Assembly: GCA_050257395.1 (NCBI GenBank)
Contig: JBLMWU010000321.1
Coordinates: forward strand, 1-23,873
DNA: 23,873 nucleotides
Direction: 5' to 3'
DNA from: JAIRTY01 sp050257395
GTDB lineage: Bacteria; Actinomycetota; Actinomycetes; Streptosporangiales; Streptosporangiaceae
Shown one piece after another: positions 13,279 through 20,775 of the stretch (position 1 is the stretch's first letter; every line of letters begins with the position of its first letter). The position numbers were made by a program, and so were the translations under genes. Under the pieces are notes generated by a model. It saw only the letters and a program-made list of their open reading frames with translations, did no database searches and was not told the DNA's origin.

Positions 13279-14496
13279 TTGAAGCAAATCGCAACCAGAT
13301 TTGTCATCACGGCCGGGGCTGCTGCACTCAGCCTCGCCGCGGCGGCGTGCGGCAGCAGTGGCACGCCGTCCTCCGGTGGCAGCGCCAGCGCCAGCGGCGG
13401 TGCCAGCGTGCCCAGCGTTTCCGCGACGTCCTTCACCCGGGACTTCTCGGCGATGTCGGCACTCAAGCCGCTGGCCAGCAAGGGCAAGGGCAATGTCGCG
13501 GTCATCCTGCCGGACACCGTCACCTCGGCCCGCTACGTCGAATTCGACGCTCCTTACCTGACGAAAGCACTGAACGCGGCTGGCCTTACGTCCTCTCAGT
13601 TCACCGTCCAGAACGCGCAGGGCAGTGACGCCACCGAACTGAGCATGGCGCAGACCGCCATCACCAAGGGCGCCAGCGTCCTCATCATGGACCCGCTCGA
13701 CTCCGGTGTCGGCGCGCAGATCGAGAAGTACGCTGCCGCGCACGGGGCGGCGGTCATCGACTACGACCGGCTCACCCTCGGCGGCAGCCGCAAGTACTAC
13801 GTCAGCTTCAACAACGTGAAGGTGGGCACGCTGCTCGGGCAGGGCCTGGCCTCGTGCATCACCGACTGGAAGGTCAGCAAGCCGAACGTGCTGGTTATGT
13901 ACGGCGCCTCCACTGACAACAACGCAACCCTGTTCGGCCAGGGTTACAACGCGGTGATGAAGCCGTTCTTCAGCTCCGGCAAGTGGGCGCAGGTGGGCAA
14001 GGCGGCCGGGACCTGGGACCCGCCGACCGCGCTGACCGAGTTCCAGCAGCAGTTCACCGCGCACTCCAACATCAACGCCCTGCTCTCGCCGAACGACGAG
14101 AACGCGGCGCCGATCATCACTTACCTGCAGCGCAAGGGCGTCAAGGCCAAGACCTTCCCGGTCACCGGCCAGGACGCCACCCTGATCGGCCTGCAGAACA
14201 TCCTGGCCGGCTACCAGTGCGGCACCGTGTACAAGCCGATCTACCTCGAGGCCCAGGCCGCGGCCGCACTGGCCATGTACCTGCGGGCGGGCTCGACCCC
14301 GCCGGCCACGCTGGTCAACGGCCAGACCGCCGACACCGTCAGCAAGACCCAGGTGGCCTCGGTTCTGCTGACCCCCCAGTGGGTGACAACCTCGAACATG
14401 AACTCGACGGTCGTCGCCGACGGCTTCGTCCCCGCCAAGCAACTGTGCACCAGCGCCTACAAGGCAGCGTGCACCGCCGCTGGCATCACCGGATGA
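13279..14496 (+). CDS. Xylose-type sugar-binding lipoprotein of an ABC importer
   Basis: The 405-aa product is a periplasmic-binding-protein family 1 (XylF/RbsB-like) receptor that would be anchored outside the membrane. The signal is KQIATRFVITAGAAALSLAAAAC with lipidated Cys24, followed by a Ser/Gly/Ala linker to about residue 55. The body starts KGNVAVILPDTVTSARYVEFDAPYL and contains ITKGASVLIMDPLDS, AAVIDYDRLTLGGSRKYYVSFNNVKVG, NINALLSPNDENAAPIITYL and VTGQDATLIGLQNILAGYQCGTVYKPI, all close to XylF landmarks. The start is TTG 13279 because AAGGTGG lies 5 nt upstream and the signal peptide begins there; the upstream ATG at 13204 adds 25 non-signal residues. It is the first gene of the transporter operon. 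D-xylose or a related pentose is the likely but unproven ligand. Confidence 0.93.
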   Translation: MKQIATRFVITAGAAALSLAAAACGSSGTPSSGGSASASGGASVPSVSATSFTRDFSAMSALKPLASKGKGNVAVILPDTVTSARYVEFDAPYLTKALNAAGLTSSQFTVQNAQGSDATELSMAQTAITKGASVLIMDPLDSGVGAQIEKYAAAHGAAVIDYDRLTLGGSRKYYVSFNNVKVGTLLGQGLASCITDWKVSKPNVLVMYGASTDNNATLFGQGYNAVMKPFFSSGKWAQVGKAAGTWDPPTALTEFQQQFTAHSNINALLSPNDENAAPIITYLQRKGVKAKTFPVTGQDATLIGLQNILAGYQCGTVYKPIYLEAQAAAALAMYLRAGSTPPATLVNGQTADTVSKTQVASVLLTPQWVTTSNMNSTVVADGFVPAKQLCTSAYKAACTAAGITG

Positions 14497-14530
14497 GGCT
14501 CAGCTCACAAGGCAGAGGGGATTTCCCGCA

Positions 14531-15448
14531 GTGGTAACACCCAGTCAGGGTGACGCGGGGGAAGGCGCCCGGCCCGCTTCGGCGGGCCGGGCGCCGGCCG
14601 CGGAACCCGCCGTGACGCCAGGCACCGCCGGCGCCGCCTCGCCCGCCCTCAACGGCGAGCCGGTGCTGCGGCTCGAGGGCGTCGGCAAGCACTTCGGCCC
14701 GGTGGAGGCGCTGACCGGCGTCGACCTGGACATCCCGGCCGGCCAGGTGACCGCGCTGGTCGGGGACAACGGCGCGGGCAAGACCACGCTGATCAAATGC
14801 GTCGCGGGCATCTGGCCGCCGAGCACCGGCCAGATCTACTGGAACGGCCAGCCGGTGCACATCCACTCCCCCAAGGACGCGGCCAGGCTCGGCATCGCCA
14901 CCGTCTATCAGGACCTGGCGCTGTGCGACAACCTGGACATCGTGGAGAACATGATGCTGGGCCGCGAGCGGATGCGCCACGGGATGCTGGACGAGATCTG
15001 GATGGAGCAGACAGCCCGCCAGACCCTCACCGACCTGGCCGTGACCACGGTCCGGTCGGTCCGGCAGCCGGTGGGCTCCCTGTCCGGCGGCCAGCGGCAG
15101 TCGGTCGCGGTGGCCAAGGCCGTCATGCAGGAAGCCAAGCTGGTGATCATGGACGAGCCCACGGCCGCCCTGGGCGTGAGCCAGACCGAGCTCGTGCTGT
15201 CCCTGATCACCCGGCTCGCCCAGCGCGGCCACGCGGTCATCGTGATCTCACATAACCTGAACGACGTCTTCCGGGTGGCGGACCGGTTCGCGGTGCTCTA
15301 CCTCGGCCGGCTGGTCGCCGTCGGCCCCGCCGCCGAGTTCGACCGGCAGTCGGTCGTCGACCTGATGACCACCGGCACGACCAGCCGCGACGTCAACGGC
15401 ACCAGCGGCCGGGCGGCGCCCGGGAACGCCACCGGCGGGGAGGCCTGA
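14531..15448 (+). CDS. Single-domain ABC sugar importer ATPase
   Basis: The 305-aa ATPase powers the importer encoded on either side. After a disordered N-terminus of about 40 residues comes one nucleotide-binding domain: Walker A GDNGAGKTT (Lys84), Q-loop YQDLALCDNLDIVENMMLG, signature LSGGQRQS (184-191), Walker B LVIMDEPTAAL (Asp208, Glu209) and H-loop IVISHNLNDVF. RbsA and XylG have two such domains in about 500 aa; this one has a single domain, as in FrcA-type transporters, so it must act as a dimer. QDLALCDNLDI is identical to the ABC domain of the kinase fusion upstream. The GTG start is 34 nt after the binding-protein stop; an AGAGGGGA site is about 10 nt upstream. It ends 2 nt before the permease ATG. 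Confidence 0.95.
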   Translation: MVTPSQGDAGEGARPASAGRAPAAEPAVTPGTAGAASPALNGEPVLRLEGVGKHFGPVEALTGVDLDIPAGQVTALVGDNGAGKTTLIKCVAGIWPPSTGQIYWNGQPVHIHSPKDAARLGIATVYQDLALCDNLDIVENMMLGRERMRHGMLDEIWMEQTARQTLTDLAVTTVRSVRQPVGSLSGGQRQSVAVAKAVMQEAKLVIMDEPTAALGVSQTELVLSLITRLAQRGHAVIVISHNLNDVFRVADRFAVLYLGRLVAVGPAAEFDRQSVVDLMTTGTTSRDVNGTSGRAAPGNATGGEA

Positions 15449-15450
15449 CC

Positions 15451-16800
15451 ATGACAAACAGCGAAGGCGGCGCTGCCTCCGGCACTGTCCCCGGCCAGGA
15501 CGGCGAGGCCGCCGTGACCGTCGCCGACGGCGTGGAAAGTGCTGCCGCCAGCGGCCCGGACGCGGACCTGAGCGCACCCCCGGAAGTGCTCGCGAACTCG
15601 CTGGGCGAGTACACCCGGCTGTGGCTGCGGCGGGTCCGCAGCGGCGAGAGCGGCGCCCTGCCAGTCGTGATCGGCCTGGTCGCGATCGTGATCTATTTCC
15701 AGGTCCGCAGCCCGCTGTTCCTGTCTGCGGGCAACCTGGTCAACCTGATGACCCAGGCGTCGTTCATCATCACGCTCGGCATGGCCGAGGTCTTCGTGCT
15801 GCTGCTGGGCGACATCGACCTGTCCAGCGGATACAACGCAGCGCTCGGCGCGGTGGTCATGGCCTGGATGCTGACGGACTCCTGGCCGTGGTGGCTGGCG
15901 GTGCTGGCCGGGCTGGCGTTCAGCGCCGCCTTCGCGGCCCTGCAGGCGGTCATCATCACCCGGCTGAACCTGCCGTCGTTCGTGGTGACGCTGGCCGGCT
16001 ACCTGGGCGGCTTCGGGCTGCTGCTCGCCCTCATCGACATGGCCGCCCCCGGCTCCGGCGGGACGATCCGGCTGGACAACAACATCCTCCTCAACATCGA
16101 AGGCGGCAGCCTCAACCCGCAGGCGAGCTGGATCGTGATGGCGGCGGCCGTCGTGGTCACCGGGCTGGTCATGTGGACCCGGGACAGCCGGCGCCGCCGG
16201 GCCAACCTGGCCGCCCCGCCCGCCAGCGTGTCCCTGTTCAAGGTGGCCCTGGTGGCGGTGGCCGGGGTGGTCGTGGTGCTGATCGGCGACCAGAACCGCG
16301 GCGTCGGGCTGACCGTGGTCGAAGGCGTGCCCTGGGTGGTGCTGCTGCTGCTGGTGCTGCTGATCGCCTGGACGGTCCTGCTGGGCCGGACCCGGTTCGG
16401 CCGGTACGTCTACGCCATGGGCGGCAACGCGGAAGCCGCCCGCCGGGCCGGCATCAACCTGCGCCGGATCCGGGTGGCGGCCTTCACCCTGGCCGGGCTG
16501 ACCGCCGGCATCACCGGCATCATCTACGCCTCGAACCTGGGCTCGATCTCCAACAACGTCAACGGCGGCCAGCTGGTGCTGTTCGCCGTGGCCGCGGCGG
16601 TGATCGGCGGCACCAGCCTGTTCGGCGGCCGCGGCAAGATGATCGGCGCGGTGCTGGGCGGCCTGGTGGTGGGCGTGATCTACAACGGGCTCACCCTGCT
16701 CGGCCTCGGCGCCGCCGCCCAGAACATCTGGACGGCCGTGGTGCTGCTGGCCGCCGTCACGGTGGACTCCCTGGCCCGCCGCGGCTCCGCCGCCCGGTAG
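15451..16800 (+). CDS. XylH/RbsC-type sugar ABC permease
   Basis: The 449-aa membrane protein is the channel subunit of the importer. After about 65 mostly disordered residues come roughly 10-11 hydrophobic segments, including LPVVIGLVAIVIYFQV, SFIITLGMAEVFVLLLGDIDLSSGYNAALG (a family hallmark), LPSFVVTLAGYLGGFGLLLALI and AVAAAVIGGTSLFGGRGKMIGAVLGGLVVGVIYNGLTLLGL. The cytoplasmic coupling loop is NAEAARRAGINLRRIRVAAFTLAG, where an ATP-binding domain would dock. The central region (about residues 205-300) is longer than in RbsC and has extra helices, as in XylH. The ATG follows GGGGAGG and lies 2 nt after the ATPase stop. A strong hairpin ends the unit at 16818-16847. Confidence 0.96.
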   Translation: MTNSEGGAASGTVPGQDGEAAVTVADGVESAAASGPDADLSAPPEVLANSLGEYTRLWLRRVRSGESGALPVVIGLVAIVIYFQVRSPLFLSAGNLVNLMTQASFIITLGMAEVFVLLLGDIDLSSGYNAALGAVVMAWMLTDSWPWWLAVLAGLAFSAAFAALQAVIITRLNLPSFVVTLAGYLGGFGLLLALIDMAAPGSGGTIRLDNNILLNIEGGSLNPQASWIVMAAAVVVTGLVMWTRDSRRRRANLAAPPASVSLFKVALVAVAGVVVVLIGDQNRGVGLTVVEGVPWVVLLLLVLLIAWTVLLGRTRFGRYVYAMGGNAEAARRAGINLRRIRVAAFTLAGLTAGITGIIYASNLGSISNNVNGGQLVLFAVAAAVIGGTSLFGGRGKMIGAVLGGLVVGVIYNGLTLLGLGAAAQNIWTAVVLLAAVTVDSLARRGSAAR

Positions 16801-16817
16801 GCCCGGGGCCCTGACGT

Positions 16818-16847
16818 TCCGGCCCGGCGCGGACGCGCCGGGCCGGA
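16818..16847. terminator. Bidirectional hairpin terminator between permease and proA
   Basis: Perfect 13-bp arms (TCCGGCCCGGCGC and its complement) flank a GGAC loop. The element sits in the 54-nt gap between two convergent genes and can serve both. There is no long T-run, as is common in high-GC actinobacteria. Confidence 0.8.
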
Positions 16848-16854
16848 GCCGTCT

Positions 16855-18087
16855 TCAGGCCGGTACCACCACGTACTGGCGGAGGCAGAGGTCCTGGAAG
16901 GTGACCGGGCCGCGCGGGCCGGGCACGTGGTCCACGTTGATGCCGGTCTCCGGCACGCCGCGGAGCTTGAACCCGTCCAGCAGCCGGGTGGTCGCGTTCC
17001 AGAACGCGCCGGTGCCCCGGTAGGCGGCCAGGAACTCCCGGGCCGCCGCCGGGTCGGCGGTCACGATGGCGGCGGCCAGCCCGGAGGTCTCCGCGTTCGC
17101 GACCTGCGCGGCGTGGGCCGGGCCAGCGGCCGGGGCCACCGTCACCGTGGCCTCGTGCCCGGTGTCCAGCGCCCACTCGTGCCCGAGCGGATGCGGGTGC
17201 GGCGGCAGCGACGGGGTGACCCCGGCGGCCTGCACCGCCGCCAGCGCCCCCGGCAGCAGCGCGTCCCACGAGCCCTCGTGCACCAGCAGCAGGTTCAGCC
17301 GGTTGCACACCCCGAGCCGGTCCAGGCTCGCGGTGATCAGGTCCGCGGCCAGCGCCGGGTCTGCCGCCGCGTCCAGGTACAGCACGCCGCCGCCGTCCGC
17401 GTGGGCCAGGGTCCTGACCCCGTGCCGGGCGGCCTCGGCGGCCAGGGTGCGGGTGGTGTCGCCGCTGCCGCGCAGGATCACCAGCGGGATCAGGCCCGGG
17501 CGGCTGACCAGCTCCAGCGCGGCATCCCGGTCGGCCGACCGGACCAGCTGGAGCGCGCCCTCCGCCAGCCCGGCCCCGGCCACCGCGGGCACGATCACGT
17601 GGTCGAACAGGGCCTCCGCGCTGCGCAGCGCCGCGCCGCCGGTCCGCAGCACCCCGGCGTTCCTCGACTTGAGGAGCTGGGACGCCACGTCCACGGTCAC
17701 GTTCGGGCGGGCCTCGTAGTTGGCGCCGACCACCCCGACCGGGACCCGCCGCTCGGCCAGCCGCAGCCCGCCGGGCAGCTCGCGGACTCCCGCCTCGGCG
17801 GGCGGGAACGGCGCCTGCGCCAGCAGGCCGATCTGGCGGGACATCTCCGTGATCCGGGTGCTGTCCAGCCGCAGCCGGTCCAGCAGGCCCCGGCCCAGCC
17901 CGGCCTCCTCGCCCGCTGCCACGTCGGCGGCGTTGGCGGCGAGGACCGGCTCGGCGCACCCGGCCAGCCGGGCGGCCATCCGGCGCAGGGCGTCGTTGAT
18001 CACCTCATCGGGCGCGGCGGCCAGGCTCGGCACCCCGGCGGCTGCTGCCTCGCCGCAGGTGGTCACCGCCTTCGCAACGTCGGACAT
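16855..18087 (-). CDS. proA: Glutamate-5-semialdehyde dehydrogenase (gamma-glutamyl phosphate reductase)
   Basis: ProA reduces gamma-glutamyl phosphate to glutamate semialdehyde with NADPH, the second step of proline synthesis. The 410-aa product keeps the aldehyde-dehydrogenase fold of the family: VPVGVVGANYEARPNVTVDVASQLLKSRNAGVLRTGG, LVILRGSGD, the catalytic Cys261 in LGVCNRLNLLLVH, and NATTRLLDGFKLRGVPETGINVDHVPGPRGPVTFQDLCL near the end. Some positions are unusual: the typical SVCN is GVCN, and the usual HARGPVGLEGL is PGPRGPVTFQDL, so it is a divergent copy. The gene is solitary (no proB nearby). A TAGGCT -10 box 7 nt before the ATG suggests a leaderless message. It could be a second ProA paralogue with altered substrate. 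Confidence 0.92.
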   Translation of the reverse strand: MSDVAKAVTTCGEAAAAGVPSLAAAPDEVINDALRRMAARLAGCAEPVLAANAADVAAGEEAGLGRGLLDRLRLDSTRITEMSRQIGLLAQAPFPPAEAGVRELPGGLRLAERRVPVGVVGANYEARPNVTVDVASQLLKSRNAGVLRTGGAALRSAEALFDHVIVPAVAGAGLAEGALQLVRSADRDAALELVSRPGLIPLVILRGSGDTTRTLAAEAARHGVRTLAHADGGGVLYLDAAADPALAADLITASLDRLGVCNRLNLLLVHEGSWDALLPGALAAVQAAGVTPSLPPHPHPLGHEWALDTGHEATVTVAPAAGPAHAAQVANAETSGLAAAIVTADPAAAREFLAAYRGTGAFWNATTRLLDGFKLRGVPETGINVDHVPGPRGPVTFQDLCLRQYVVVPA

Positions 18088-18094
18088 GCTTGCG

Positions 18095-18100
18095 AGCCTA
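18095..18100 (-). promoter_or_regulatory. -10 element of proA (TAGGCT), leaderless geometry
   Basis: TAGGCT on the minus strand is followed by 7 nt and the ATG at 18087, so transcription should begin at or next to the start codon. There is no Shine-Dalgarno sequence between them. No good -35 is visible. Confidence 0.55.
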
Positions 18101-18140
18101 GGGCATGGGGCGGTGCCCGTTCTCCTTGGTTATCCGTCCC

Positions 18141-18998
18141 TCAGAACAGGACGGAGGCGAACGTCGCGACCTCGGTGAAGCCCACCCGGCGGTAGGCGGC
18201 CCGGGCGGGCAGATTGAAGTCGTTGACATACAGCGACACCACCGGGGCCACGGTCCGCAGCGCCTCGGTGACCAGGGCCGCCATGCCGGCTTCGGCCAGG
18301 CCCCGGCCGCGCAGCTCCGGGCGGACCCACACGCCCTGCACCTGGCAGGCGCGCGGGGTCACCGAGCCGATCTCGGCCTTGAACACGACCTGGCCGTTCT
18401 CGATCCGGGCGAACGCCCGGCCCGCCGCGATGAGCTCGCTGACCCGGGCCCGGTAGGCCCGGCCGCCGTCGGCGCCCAGCGGCGAGACGCCCACCTCTTC
18501 GGTGAACATGGCGATCGAGGCGGGCAGCAGGATGCCCAGCTCGTCCGGGCGGACCCGGCGCACCAGCGGGTCCGGGGCAACCGCTGGCGGCCCGGAGATC
18601 GCCATCACCGGCTGCGCTGCCCTGATCTCCCGCGGCCGTCCCCAGTACGGCGCCAGCAGTCCCCACAGGTCGTGCACGTCGGCGGCCAGGCCCACGATCG
18701 ACGAGCAGCGCCGGCCCAGCGCCCGGGCCCGGGCGCCGAACGCCGCGATCGCCTCTGGGGTGGCCGACACCGGCACCAGGTTCGCCCCCACGTAGCACAG
18801 GGACGTCAGCTGGTCGCCGGGCTGGTAGCCCCACATCTGGCCGCCCAGGCGGATCGGATCGAGGCCCGCTTCGCGTACCCGGGCGCCCACGAACACGTTG
18901 ACCACCGGGTCGCGGTCGCACAACTCGATCACCTGGCCGCGATCGCGATCGCTGAGCAGGCGCAGGGGCGATGACCGCGACGGCTTGGTGCGCAGCAC
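18141..18998 (-). CDS. GNAT N-acetyltransferase with DUF4081 N-terminal domain
   Basis: The 285-aa cytoplasmic enzyme should transfer an acetyl group from acetyl-CoA to an amine; the substrate is unknown. Residues about 10-130 match the actinobacterial DUF4081 domain (RDRGQVIELCDRDPVVNVFVGARV, GGQMWGYQ, LCYVGANLVPV). Residues about 150-283 are a GNAT fold, with the acetyl-CoA loop QVQGVWVRPELRGRGLAEAGMAALV and the closing VSLYVNDFNLPARAAYRRVGFTEV. The GTG at 18998 is chosen because TACGCT lies 6 nt upstream, giving a leaderless message; the longer upstream frame is not family sequence. In Streptomyces-type genomes this gene usually stands near ispG and proS upstream of rimP, so its presence here is a backbone marker. 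Confidence 0.92.
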   Translation of the reverse strand: MLRTKPSRSSPLRLLSDRDRGQVIELCDRDPVVNVFVGARVREAGLDPIRLGGQMWGYQPGDQLTSLCYVGANLVPVSATPEAIAAFGARARALGRRCSSIVGLAADVHDLWGLLAPYWGRPREIRAAQPVMAISGPPAVAPDPLVRRVRPDELGILLPASIAMFTEEVGVSPLGADGGRAYRARVSELIAAGRAFARIENGQVVFKAEIGSVTPRACQVQGVWVRPELRGRGLAEAGMAALVTEALRTVAPVVSLYVNDFNLPARAAYRRVGFTEVATFASVLF

Positions 18999-19004
18999 CC
19001 TCCA

Positions 19005-19010
19005 AGCGTA
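19005..19010 (-). promoter_or_regulatory. -10 element of the GNAT gene (TACGCT), leaderless geometry
   Basis: TACGCT on the minus strand, then 6 nt (TGGAGG), then GTG at 18998. The TGGAGG resembles a ribosome binding site but touches the start codon, too close to serve as one. The arrangement is the same as at 8746-8760 on the other strand. Confidence 0.55.
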
Positions 19011-19013
19011 ACG

Positions 19014-19047
19014 GCCCGGCCGCCGGGCTCCGGGCGGCAGGCCGCCC
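19014..19047 (-). terminator. Two adjacent hairpins after the peptidase gene
   Basis: On the minus strand the first stem is GGGCGG / CCGCCC with a 4-nt loop (19032-19047), and the second is GCCCGG / CCGGGC with a 3-nt loop (19014-19028). They begin 31 nt after the peptidase stop and end just upstream of the GNAT -10 box, so they probably insulate the two units. Confidence 0.5.
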
Positions 19048-19078
19048 TCGTCCCAGCCGGGGGACGCCGCAGCCACCG

Positions 19079-20680
19079 CTACCCGCCGGGGGACGGCGGG
19101 GGGCCCGCCGGGCAGGTCGCGTTCACCAGGCCGGATCCCGGTGGCAGCGCGCCGGTGGCCAGGTACCTGTTCACGTAGCCGGTCACGCAGCCGCCCGGCA
19201 GCTGCGCGAAGAACTGCACGTGGTTGCCGCCGCCCGGCACCACGACCATCCGGGCGCTGGGGAGCAGCCTGCGGGCGGCCAGCGCGCCCTGGTAGGGCGT
19301 GGCCGGGTCCAGGGTGCCCTGGATCATCAGGATGCCGGGGAGCCCGGCGCCGTGGATCTGCGGCGGCTGGGCGGGGCCTTTGACCGGCCAGAACGCGCAG
19401 GCCGCGTTGTACCAGGCGTTGTCCCAGGCCTGGTAGGGCGCGGTGCGGTACACCCTTCGGGTGTCGGTGTTCCACTTGGCCCAGTTCCGCGGCCAGTTGA
19501 CGTCGGCGCACTGCACGGCGTTGTAGACGGCGAACTGGTTCTCGCTCTGGTTGGGCAGGTCGATCCCCTGGTACTGGCCGACCATCGGCCCGGTCGCGCC
19601 GCCGCGCACGTACGCGGACAGCGCCGCGGCCAGGCCGGGCCACACCGACGTGGTGTAGCCGCCCACCAGGAAGGTGTCGTCAAACTCGTCCGGCCCGATC
19701 ATGGGCCCCTTCGGCCCGCTGATCGGGTGCGCCAGCAGCCGGGCCCGGGCCGTCAGCCAGGCCTGCTGCACGGCGGCCCGGGTGCTGCCGAGCCGGAACA
19801 CGGCGTTGTGGGAGGCCACCCACCCGAAGAAGGCCTCCAGCCGGGCCTGGAACGCGTAGTCCTGGGCGATGTTGTCCGCGTACCAGATGCCGTGCGGGTC
19901 CACCGTGCTGTCCAGGATCATCCGCTTGATGCGGTGCGGGAACACGGTGCCGTACAGCTGGCCCAGGTAGGTGCCGTAGGACATGCCGAAGTAGCTGATC
20001 TGCTGCTGGCCCAGGGCGGCCCGGATGGAGTCCATGTCCCGGGCGGAGTTCAGCGAGGTCAGGTATGGCAGCAGCCAGCCGTACCGCTGCTGGCAGCCCG
20101 CCGCGTACTGCTTCGCGCGGTTCACCAGGGCGGCCTCCGCGGCCTTGCTAGCCGGGATGTAGTTGGGCCGTACCCCGGAGAAGAAGCTGGGCTGGCAGGT
20201 CAGGGCCGGGACGCTGTGGCCGACGCCGCGGGGGTCGAAGCCGATGATGTTGTACCGGGCGGCCACCGACGGGTCAAGGCCGGCCGCCACGTCGCCCGCG
20301 AGCGAGAGCCCGCTGGCGCCCGGCCCGCCGGGGTTGACCAGCAGGTCGCCGAGCCGGGAGCCGGCCGGCGCGGTGGCGGGCACCATGGACAGCGCCAGGC
20401 TGATCTGGCGGCCGTGCGGCTTGCTGTAGTCGAGCGGGACCTGCAGGCTGGCGCACTTCATGGGGGTCTGGCTCAGCGTGCACGGGCGCCAGTGCAGCGT
20501 GCCGCCGGCGGCCGTGGACCCGCCGGCCTGCGCGCCGCTCGTGTCCTTGATACCCGCCGGGCTGGTGGTGCCGCCGCTGGTGCAGGCGGCCAGCAGCAGG
20601 GCGGCCGCGGCGGGCAGAGCGGCGGCGGCCAGGGTCCGGCGCCGTGGCGGCGCCCCGTTCGGCCGGAAGGGCATGCGCAT
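19079..20680 (-). CDS. Secreted alpha/beta-hydrolase lipoprotein, tripeptidyl aminopeptidase-like
   Basis: The 533-aa product resembles actinobacterial exported peptidases of the TAP/SlpD-SlpE group, which release short peptides or hydrolyse proline-type bonds. The signal has RRRTLAAAALPAAAALLLAAC, with the lipidated Cys about residue 32, so it is anchored outside the cell. The hydrolase body has LLVNPGGPGASGLSLAG (oxyanion-hole HGGPG-like motif), IIGFDPRGVGHS, nucleophile Ser234 in FGMSYGTYLG, Asp458 in QGTLDPATPYQGA and His487 in GGGNHVQF, forming the triad with the TAP-like C-terminal domain. Starts at 20698, 20680 and 20674 are all possible; 20680 has GGAAAGA upstream. It is transcribed alone, bounded by hairpins on both sides. 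The substrate is not predictable. Confidence 0.93.
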   Translation of the reverse strand: MRMPFRPNGAPPRRRTLAAAALPAAAALLLAACTSGGTTSPAGIKDTSGAQAGGSTAAGGTLHWRPCTLSQTPMKCASLQVPLDYSKPHGRQISLALSMVPATAPAGSRLGDLLVNPGGPGASGLSLAGDVAAGLDPSVAARYNIIGFDPRGVGHSVPALTCQPSFFSGVRPNYIPASKAAEAALVNRAKQYAAGCQQRYGWLLPYLTSLNSARDMDSIRAALGQQQISYFGMSYGTYLGQLYGTVFPHRIKRMILDSTVDPHGIWYADNIAQDYAFQARLEAFFGWVASHNAVFRLGSTRAAVQQAWLTARARLLAHPISGPKGPMIGPDEFDDTFLVGGYTTSVWPGLAAALSAYVRGGATGPMVGQYQGIDLPNQSENQFAVYNAVQCADVNWPRNWAKWNTDTRRVYRTAPYQAWDNAWYNAACAFWPVKGPAQPPQIHGAGLPGILMIQGTLDPATPYQGALAARRLLPSARMVVVPGGGNHVQFFAQLPGGCVTGYVNRYLATGALPPGSGLVNATCPAGPPPSPGG

Positions 20681-20719
20681 GCAGCCATCTTTCCGCATGG
20701 GGACAGGTGCCCGGGCCCG

Positions 20720-20756
20720 CCGGCACCCGGCCGGGTGCATCCCCGCCGGGTGCCGG
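20720..20756 (-). terminator. Hairpin terminator of the second sugar ABC operon
   Basis: Perfect 12-bp arms (CCGGCACCCGGC and its complement) surround a 13-nt loop, beginning 19 nt after the ATPase stop codon. An alternative inner pairing (GCACCCGG with CCGGGTGC) overlaps it. Position and stem strength support termination; there is no T-run. Confidence 0.72.
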
Positions 20757-20775
20757 TCAGGCCGTCAGGCCACGC

